NCBI RefSeq assembly: GCF_910592395.1
Contig: NC_088309.1
Location: forward strand, 3,908,501 to 3,972,500
DNA length: 64,000 bases
Direction: 5' to 3'
From: Lineus longissimus
Lineage: Eukaryota > Nemertea > Pilidiophora > Heteronemertea > Lineidae
Shown: piece after piece, positions 55,784 through 64,000 of the stretch
How the letters are laid out: every line of letters begins with the position of its first letter
Numbering within the stretch: the stretch's first letter is position 1
Position numbers and translations under genes: made by a program
Notes under the pieces: generated by a model
What the model saw: only the letters and a program-made list of their open reading frames with translations
Database searches by the model: none
Told to the model about the DNA's origin: nothing

Positions 55784-57716
55784 AATATTTTCTTTTCTTT
55801 TGAGTTGACCTTTGAATTAATACACTTATTCATCTTGAAACAAAACAATCAATTGTCCACTCCAGATACATTGCATGTCCAGAAGACGTCTTTTTAATAC
55901 AAGCGTATTGCGTCATACCTTGGATTTTTCTACTAATGTTCTATTCACTTACGCCTTATATAAGCCTCTCTACTTCATATCAAGAAGTTAAGCACGCACA
56001 TGAATTCACCCACTCAGGTAAACAGTCATTTTAAGTCACAAAATATTGGAAGAAAACTAATCTACTTATTGGCGCTGAACTCCACACCAAATTAAACACG
56101 CAATGTTCTAATTGCTCCTTTTATGGCCTCTCTAAGTCAAAGCTCCATAACCAGGTCCCGGGGTTAATACAACACTCTGCAACAAATTAACAAAATTAAG
56201 ACATGCAAGCTCTTTCTTTAATAGTTATCTAATCCCATGAGAATATCTTCGACTCGAAACGCCGTAAGTTATAACTCGGCTTATATGAATTAGAAATGAC
56301 GCACGCAACATTATTTCGACTGCAACTTTCGCTGTTACTGCTCATTTTACTCTTATACATGCCTTCCTGAAATTTTCGATGGAAGTTTTGTTTGACCTGG
56401 AATACAAAACTGAAACTTCTGAAACAATTATTCCAGTGCACCCACCAATATATATGTACCAGAAAAACGGTTCACTCCTTAGTTACCAGCTTTGATATCA
56501 AGTTTTGCTTTTGGGCGTCAAAGTAACACTCGCTATCCCGGACCAGATACGTATCGTTATCCGAAACTTGTCAGCTTCACAAGCTTCTGGCTTTACTGAA
56601 TGGTCGCGTGTCGCGGTGACGTTATAACACGAGTCATGTATCTTCATTAAGGCTTCGGGCGTAATAAATGATTTATGAGTTGTGGCCCTATTATCACAAT
56701 TAAAGATAGTGTCTTGGCTCATCCGCTGTCAATTGAAGACTATAAGGTGATTAAAGTTACAAGGGTCCTCCAATATGGGTTTGTTTGCCGTCATCAGGGG
56801 ACACTTAACGCCATTGGTCCGTGGGCTTTATTGCCGCCACGTTATTAACCCAGCTAATAGAATTTCTGTTACCCGCCGACCTTATAAGCGAATCTCTAAA
56901 TCAAGTTAGCAGTCAGCGAGAGGGGAACATATTGTATCGTGAGTGGTAATTTCTGACTTGGGGGCTCTGAGATGTCGTGAACAGTTAAATCGAATCATGA
57001 TAGTTCGCCTTTCACCGGTCTGCATGCATCGACCAGCCAGGGACGATCAGACACTGAATACCGTCTTAATTATGTCGATCATGCCTCATCCGCTAGGAGA
57101 AATTAAATTTTGCGGGGCTTCTTAAGAAGGGATAATAAGCTACTCCAGTGACTTGGAAGCAGGTTGCACGCATGGCATGAATCGGTCGATTCGCAGGGCC
57201 AATAACAACGCGCCTGATTTAGAGCCAAGACTCTATTTGGGATGCATTCTTTAGAGGACTTTTGTTGCCATAGAAACCGATTTCAGATATAAAAATATGT
57301 TGGTTCAAAACATTTTGTATTCGAGTGGTCGCATCACTAACATTCATGCCAAGATCTGTTTTGGTTTTTATCACCTGCAGAAGCAGTACTGATGTCATTG
57401 GTAGTTGCATCGATTACTGCAAGAAGCTGCCAGGCGAATACCCAAAGCTTTGGTAGCATTTTTGTGCTGTCATGTCTCTGATTCATACCGCTATTGAATG
57501 TTAGAAGACAAATGTAAAAAGGGATGCGACAAACCACTTTTTCTGTCTTTGAAATCGTTCAGACCAGTGAATCTTAGTTATTTTTCTGGACATGATTTAT
57601 CCGTGTGGATGTGGACTTATATGTATAGGTCATACCAGAGCGAGTTAGCGCAAAGAGATTATGAAGGGAAAGGATTACCCAAATATTCTGTATGCCTCAA
57701 CCGTAGCGTCAGGCCT
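55784..57716. other. Intergenic sequence
   Basis: Nothing supported. Short open frames (56229-56441, 56498-56722, 57219-57537) have no recognisable features. Confidence 0.5.
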
Positions 57717-58085
57717 TCAAAATATATTACCGTTCTTCAAAATCTCTGTGTCCAGAATCAGGTCACAACTTAAGAAACAGTCAGTGGAATCAGAGGTTCC
57801 TTTAAATCTCTCTCCCACTTCACCATCTGGTCTCAAGACAAGAAGTTTCTGGAATCGGAGGTTCTTCAAAATGTCTGTCTCCATACCATCACTATCAGAT
57901 CACAAGAAGAAGTTACTGGAATCTGACTCTTTTCAAAATCCCTGTCTTACCATCAGGTCAAAATAAGAAACAGTCACTGGAATCAGACGGCGGCTCTTCA
58001 AAATCTTCTTTACCATCAGGTCACAAGAAGAAGCATGCGTTACTGGAATCAAAAGTTCTTCAAAATCACTGCCTCTACTATCCAG
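57717..58085. repeat. Degenerate tandem repeat, ~65-80-bp unit, about five copies
   Basis: Phrases such as TTCTTCAAAATC, CCATCAGGTCACAAGAAG and TTACTGGAATCAGA recur in the same order about five times (near 57733, 57861, 57930, 57996 and 58048), with drift in spacing. The plus-strand open frame at 57661-57966 is produced by the array. Confidence 0.7.
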
Positions 58086-60751
58086 AACTGTAATATAATA
58101 CAACTAATGAAAGAGTTGTTATTCAGTCGTCACAATGCTGAGAGAACCACAGTCTCCAAGTGTCGATCCTTATCACAGCTTTTGCGTCCACTAAGTCGCT
58201 CTTCGTATTCCATAAGCATCCATCAGCAATGAAGACCATATTGGACAGATTGGGTAAAGACCCGAGTGGAGTGTCATTCATTAGGTAACCATGATGGCTG
58301 AGGCAAGATGAGGTTGAATCTTGGATTGTTCCGGTAAGCGGCTTGGGACAGCACTTGAGGGGTGTCGCGCCCAAGCCTTAATCAAATGATTAGCATCTGG
58401 CTGATTCGTTGCACTTGGGTGAATCTGTTGCCGAGATTTGGAGCCTGGGACAGGCAAAGGGGACAATTGCACAAGATGCATATTGTGTAAGCTGAAAATC
58501 ATTAAAGCTAAAAAACATTTCATAGTTGGTTTCGTAAACTAAGAAAATTGGCCCGAAAAGCAGCTTCTACACCAAGGTCGACTATAACAGCATCTGCACT
58601 ACCGATGTCATAGCATGGTCCTGCGCACCAGTGGGGATTCTTAGAACCATCAAACCTCTGAATTAGGTGGGCATACACGTCGTAATTCACAAATTGGCTT
58701 CAATCTTTTTAAACAAATTAGGTTAAAAATCACGCTTTTCGGGACCTCCATGGCATATTTTAAAAAAGGAAAAAGCAGTAAGTTAAATAGAACGGTTCCA
58801 AACCATGGATCGAATGTTAACAAATCAGAACTCCGGGTTAACTCGCTCGTAAAATGCTTTTGAAAAATTTAAAGGAGGCGCATGTTCTTCAATAAATGAA
58901 ATTTAATCAGTGTCACTGATTTCTTTATTAAATTACCCACAACCTGGCAGGCATTCTAGCCGCGCACGCGGCTAAGTTATTCTCCAATGACGGGGTGAAA
59001 AAATCCTCTATGCAAACATGCTATTCGAAATGTATTGCGGTGTTGGAGATTGCCCGTAGCGATCACGCACCTGACTGCTTGGAGGCTGTATTGGGTAACT
59101 GGAGGAAAGAGCCGGTCTAGCTTTCAATCAGTGCCCGATACAAGCTTGATGGGCTGTAATCAGGCGCATTGACTGGCCCGCCTTCAAACATCAGGGTCTA
59201 AGATTAAAGACACACAAGGACGACAGTGTTCCGTGAACCTCCAATCATGGTGGGGTTCTTGCTATCTCCTAGCAATATAATATATCGATAGAAATATGTA
59301 AGTCTGTTCCTTTCATATATGGTTTTCATTTCTTGTCGTGATCAACCGTTTTTGTTGCAAGTTCGTGATCTTGCAAATATCAGTCAGAATCTCATTATGG
59401 TGAACAGAATAGCTCCGTCACACCGTTAAATTCCTTAAAAACCAATGAAACAGTTTAAGTCGAAAGCTGAAGAAGAAGAAGTCAGAATACCATACTTTTT
59501 TTGATTGTTGTTTGACTGTTATTTTGGCAGATCTGCATGGAAACTGCTGCCGACAAGGGTTATCCTCCTTCCGCTACCGTGACCGGGGCTCTTCGTACTT
59601 ATTCGGTCTTATCGGCCGTGTTTGAACTTACCTTATATGGCCGCGTCTTTGCAACATACTCTTATCCCCCGTTCAACTTCCCAACTCTCGCAGAGAGCCA
59701 CCGATGTAGCTCTAACCGGTATAATAACCACCTCAAAGACCGAATAGCTGACAAAGAAAGTGAGACAGTTCCAATCAAAGATGACAATCCCTTTGATAGT
59801 TAAGACATCACTGTTTACACCCCTTAGAAGTTTCGTTGCTGAGCACGAGTCTCTCGAATACCGGCGAGAAATTATTAAAAGCGGCCCATTCTTCTCCGCC
59901 ACCAAGTGAAAGATTGATGCGGTCATTAAATTTGCCTCCAAGAACACAAAGGCAAAAAGTCGAAAGCGAGAATTGGTGATGTTTGACATATGTTCACCAG
60001 TGATCTCGTGCATGCACCAGAGCTTGTAATTCATTTAATTTGGCTACCATCTCGGGAGAGATTGCTTGTTCTTTTTGATACCGTGTTATCATCAAACAGA
60101 TCGAAGCCGTGTAGGTCGCGTCCAAACAATGAAAGCAAATGACGGAGGTTTGCTGAGCGTTTAGCGGGTCGGTCGGGAGCAGGGAGCGTGAATTGAGATC
60201 CACCGGGGGCGGGGTGATTGGTGGACATAATCTCATAGCCAGGACGGTGTTTACAAGCAAAGTTCAGCGCACGCTATCCTGTGTATGCCCTGGCAAAATT
60301 AGCCTGCTAACAACATTACAGACCTCATTAAAGTAATCTGAAATGATTTCGTTTGCTCTCTGCCTTGCACGAATACCCAAGAGATTGCCCGCTTTGTGTG
60401 TGCGTGCCTCTAATTTCTGCGCGAAGCCGTTTGTGAAAAAGTCCCGGGGAATTTGCCGCGATAAGTACGCCTCGCGAGTTCTTATCAAGGCCTTCATTTT
60501 GGGAAGCTTTCGATAAGAATACTTTTGCAGCGAAGTTACTCGGGTGAGAAATAAGAGAAGTGATATTTGAACGATGTTTCATATGTTGTTGCATGTTGAA
60601 TTTTCGGGGGCCACAAAAATCCGTCCAGGAAACAGCTGTGAGAGCGAATCAAGGGTTGAGTGATGGAAAGGGTTATTTTACATTAGGGTTAAGATAATGA
60701 CATGATTTCAGTATCAAGAGCTCAAGCAATTTGCAGCCAAGCCGCAGTGTA
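58086..60751. other. Gene-poor intergenic sequence
   Basis: No supported gene. The open frame 59537-59803 follows a TTTTGGCAG acceptor-like sequence but its 88-residue product has no recognisable domain. Minus-strand frames at 59994-60594 overlap each other and look spurious. Confidence 0.5.
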
Positions 60752-61105
60752 CAAAAAAACCTCTAAAACAATCCGCAGTTACAAGAAACAATTAAAACAA
60801 TCAGCGGGTTACTAAACATTGAAAACAATCCGTGATTTTCAAGAAACAATGAAAACAATCCGTGATTTTCAAGAAACAATGAAAACAATCCGTGATTTGC
60901 AAGAAACAATGAAAACAATCCGTGATTTACAAGAAACAATGAAAACAATCAGTGGTTTACAAGAAACAATGAAAACAATCCGTGATTTGCAAGAAACAAT
61001 GAAAACAATCAGTGGTTTACAAGAAACAATGAAAACATTCATGAAAACAATCCTGCGGTTTACCAGAAACAATGAAAACAAGCCGTGGTTTAAAAGAAAC
61101 AATCT
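60752..61105. repeat. 30-bp minisatellite, about eleven units
   Basis: The unit ATGAAAACAATCCGTGATTT plus ten further bases repeats in register from about 60752, best preserved from 60810 to 61040, with variant third lines (CAGTGG for CCGTGA) alternating among copies. Both ends are degenerate. A 30-base period keeps one frame open on each strand, giving the artificial decapeptide MKTIRDLQET on the plus strand. No splice or start context suggests real coding. Confidence 0.93.
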
Positions 61106-62227
61106 AGAGCCTTCTGATTGGACAGTTGTGAATGGGCACGCCGGGGTCGCAGATTTCGGCACAATTGATTGGCCGGTCCACCGGAACTAACACCTTTTTG
61201 CCTCCAGAAATCCCTAAATATCGTTTTGAGATAACGTGAGAAATATGTAGAATGCCCGGCTCTCATGGTAGTCATGGAGTCATTCCATTAATGGACAGTT
61301 TATGGTCATGGCCAATTAGAGTGACCATCACATGTCAAATGTGGTGACCATCATTACTGTTAGGGTCCCTCTATCACCTACACAGATAATAAATTTATGT
61401 TCGAAGGTTAATTAGCTAAAGGTTACAAGAGTTAGGGTCCTGGTATTGACTCTTTGTCAAGGCTTTCGGCACATGCAAGAGCATTGTTGCATTATGAGCG
61501 TACATGCTTTTCTGTCGACATATCTGGATTACCTTCATCGACGATGGTAAAAAATAGTCCGTTGCGTCAGAAATGTAATTTCTTCACACCGAGTTTACAT
61601 CTTGCTTATCAGTGCAAGTGAAATCTACCCAGCAAACCTTCAAAGTGTTCTTTTCCCCGTCCTCAAACTTTTTAAGCACCGTAGGTCTCTTTAGAGAACT
61701 AGCAGAGGTCTTAAATCTTCGCCAAATGAAGGACGGATCATCACGACGACGGGACCCAGTCGCCATTAGCCCTCGGGCAAGATAAACACAAGCGGCGACC
61801 CTTAACTAATACAGATCATTTGAAGGATAAAAGCACCGAACAACTTTCAAACTTAATTAATCCTCACTCCGAGGGCTAATTAATACGCACTCGACATGAC
61901 TAGAGAAGATACCTCATCGGTCGTCATGGCTAAAGGAGAGTACCTCAAGGCGGGAAATCGCATCTCGCACTCGCACTTAAACGAGATCTGCTGAAGTATC
62001 TCGCTCGCAGGGACACCATTGATGGCTCTCTAAAGGCCAATAGAGCAATAATCAACTCGTTTAAATCTTTTCACTTTCTTCAATTGGGCCGTGATGTCGT
62101 CTGGTGATCTCTAGTTCCGTGTCATCGTGGATTCATCACCGCCGCATCGGACCGGAGATAATCACGCACTGCGCATGCGCAAATAGATAAATGAGGGCGA
62201 TAACTCTCAGGTGAAATATAAAGTGTA
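61106..62227. other. Intergenic sequence with homeodomain-like and NRF1-like motifs
   Basis: No supported gene. TAATTAAT-type motifs cluster at about 61853-61886 in partly inverted arrangement, and a perfect NRF1 palindrome TGCGCATGCGCA lies at 62170-62181. Confidence 0.45.
62170..62181. promoter_or_regulatory. NRF1-type palindrome TGCGCATGCGCA
   Basis: A perfect match to the NRF1 consensus. A possible TATA-like ATATAAAG lies about 40 bases to the right (62217). It may mark a promoter, but no plus-strand gene is recognisable downstream within the window. Confidence 0.35.
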
Positions 62228-62260
62228 TTAGAGAGGAGTCTCATCTTGGTGATAGGCACC

Positions 62261-62431
62261 TTTCAGTCGACAGGGATTTACGCTCAGCACACCGAAACTG
62301 GACGCAGTGTGAAGTTTGATTTTCGCCCCTTCATTGATAGGAGAGTAGATGTCGTCTGCCTTGGCCAGTGTCAACAGAAGGAATGAAATGACAGCTACCA
62401 GGTTGCCGTACCCTAGCACCTCGCATGACAT
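62261..62431 (-). CDS. Possible first coding exon with signal peptide
   Basis: The minus-strand frame starts at ATG 62429-62431 and encodes MSCEVLGYGNLVAVISFLLL followed by TLAKADD, a good n-h-c signal-peptide pattern with a plausible cleavage after AKA. About 30 further residues follow (including GAKIKLHTASSFGVL). A GTTTCAG acceptor lies just upstream of the ATG, and donors are possible at GTAAAT (about 62283) or GTGCCT (about 62260). I do not recognise the protein and found no following exon, so this is a candidate only; a chance open frame is a real alternative. Confidence 0.3.
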
Positions 62432-64000
62432 CAGGGACCTGAAACGGGCCTTTCCAAGGTGGGTAGCTCTTTCATTGAAAATTTCTTTTAGATGACTACC
62501 TTGGCGGTATTTAATTTCTGAAATTGCACCATAAGTTTTAAGGCAAACATTGCAATTCGTTTTCTGGTAATCTATTTCACAACTTTTCTGTGATCATTGT
62601 CTTATTTGCTTATTGATGTTTTAATCATAGAATGACACAGAATGAGTGTCTTTTTGTCAAAAGAAATTATACAAGAATGTATCAAAATGAACTGAATTGC
62701 AAGTAGTGTATTTGGGGTATACACAGGCTGATCAGACGTCACTGAGAGATCATGTATACAATACCTTTCAAAATTCTATGTTAGACTCAACAATTACATC
62801 GTTGCAAATATTTGGGTTGATACAATAGCTAAAATTTGACAAAACTAGTGTGGTACCTTTCACAAATGAATTATTCTGATGAGATACATCATCAGCAAGT
62901 TCTCTGTGACTAGTAATTACACTACCTTCAACTAGAGAACAATTGATAAAAATAGAGTGGTACTATACCGTTGAATAATGAATCATCATCATGTGTTTTA
63001 TTATTTGCGTACTAATCCTGATGATCAATCATCAACAAGTCAACTGTGACTCTAAGAGTATAGCTGTACCTAAAACTCACTATTCCGCGGCAAATAATGC
63101 ACTTCTGGATATTTTCATAGTAACTTCGAGAGGTAAAAAGGAATTTTTCATTCTATATAGGCATACTAAAAGACTTTTCTTCAGGTTCAAATCCGCGTTT
63201 GACAATGTCAGAAACGCACCGCCTCCGCCTTTTGTTGCCAATCGTTGTCGGTTCGAGATCTACGCTAGTCCGCTGAATCTCGGCTCCTCATAAATAATCC
63301 ATATCACATTGGATAAGAGGAGGAACCCGATCATATAAATATTCAATGATCATTCATTAATTAGAATCTCAATGTGCTGTCAACGCTGGCTTCGTGAGCT
63401 GACGGCGGTAGACCTTAAACGGTCGATTCGAGTGTGGTTTCGGTCTTTTTTGTTAAAGAAAGGTTCAGAGTCAGAGAGAAAACAAATTATGTGACATTTA
63501 TGGTATGACATTTGTCGAAAATGAATAAGGACAGCAAAGAAAACGAATATAGGCAGGGTTACATTTCGGACGCAATGGGCCGACATCGCCCGGTCGCCCG
63601 GTATCATCGAGGAAAGACGATCGGATAAGGAGTCTAGGCAGGGTTAGCATTAGAAATGACAAAACCTTCATTCATTCATGGTAACACGGTAAGGTCTATC
63701 ACCAACATGTAGACCTAATATGATTGTAGATCAAAATCCAATAGCGAATAGAAGAATAGTTGGGACGTCTTTTAGCGAGATTCGCATGTTGAGCAAGACA
63801 AGTAACTAATACAGACCTCTGATTTCTGATTAGTGTCCGGTCTAATTATGAAATATTTACAGACCACCAAGGATGCAGTTGTTTAGAGCAGAATGATTAA
63901 TTGATATGTACAATTGCGGTCTGCAGTCTAATTAGGGCTGCTGGATTTTTGAAGACATGGCTGCATCAAGGAATGGCCGTCAGGGCGCATCATGTTTTTT
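62432..64000. other. Intergenic sequence at the right edge
   Basis: AT-rich with scattered ATTA/TAAT motifs. Open frames 62991-63293 (+) and 63380-63607 (-) have no recognised similarity. Confidence 0.5.

Noticed and set aside
59537-59803. 88-residue plus-strand open frame after an acceptor-like site
   Set aside because: No domain recognised, no matching downstream donor or exon, and the region otherwise looks non-coding.
60752-61105. CRISPR-like array
   Set aside because: Units are contiguous with no unique spacers and the DNA is plainly animal nuclear sequence.
60763-61190. Repeat proteins on both strands at the 30-bp minisatellite
   Set aside because: A period divisible by three keeps frames open on both strands; this explains them without coding function.
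63240-63270. GGTTCGAGATC as a possible tRNA B box
   Set aside because: No cloverleaf can be formed around it: no acceptor or anticodon arm at the right distances.

Overview
Intron-rich animal nuclear DNA. It carries metazoan orthologues (POLR3G, CLPX, MTFP1, LYRM9, a 3-beta-HSD, CCDC171, THOC5), canonical GT-AG introns of a few hundred bases, AATAAA poly(A) signals, many 'tacatgta' motifs and small DNA-transposon derivatives. This suggests a marine invertebrate bilaterian (mollusc, brachiopod, echinoderm, hemichordate or cephalochordate grade). The species cannot be fixed from the sequence alone. All gene models were built by hand from splice sites, reading phase and remembered family sequences. 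Apart from the first (truncated) gene, each model's exon lengths sum to a whole number of codons ending at a stop.

Layout. 0.3-4.6 kb (-): six exons of a dihydropyrimidinase/CRMP-family gene that runs off the left edge; two expected metal-ligand histidines are replaced. 4.6-10.4 kb: no convincing gene, one degenerate repeat array. 10.8-12.75 kb (-): POLR3G/RPC7, complete, 5 exons. 14.35-18.2 kb (+): CLPX, complete, 11 exons. 20.2-21.25 kb (-): MTFP1, 3 exons. 21.6-23.8 kb (+): leucine-rich-repeat protein of unknown role, head-to-head with MTFP1. 25.0-25.9 kb (-): LYRM9, 3 exons. 26.9-29.3 kb (+): 3-beta-hydroxysteroid dehydrogenase, with an upstream in-frame exon that would add a basic leader. 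31.0-41.9 kb (-): CCDC171, 27 coding exons. 43.3-49.7 kb (+): THOC5, 15 exons. 49.7-64 kb: gene-poor, with one tRNA-Ala(AGC), minisatellites, a poly-G tract and a possible signal-peptide exon.

CLPX, MTFP1 and LYRM9 are products expected in mitochondria, and the 3-beta-HSD may be too, so 14-29 kb is a loose run of mitochondrial-function genes, though nothing shows co-regulation. CCDC171 and THOC5 are head-to-head and share a 1.3 kb upstream interval that contains a 485-bp MITE-like element.

The most notable observations are: two non-autonomous DNA-transposon-like elements, each with inverted termini and a perfect 8-bp flanking duplication (42.6-43.1 kb; 47.6-48.4 kb, the latter ending in inverted arrays of a 15-bp repeat inside a THOC5 intron); the probable dihydropyrimidinase pseudoenzyme; and the alternative leader of the 3-beta-HSD. 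I found no evidence for a wholly new multi-gene system.
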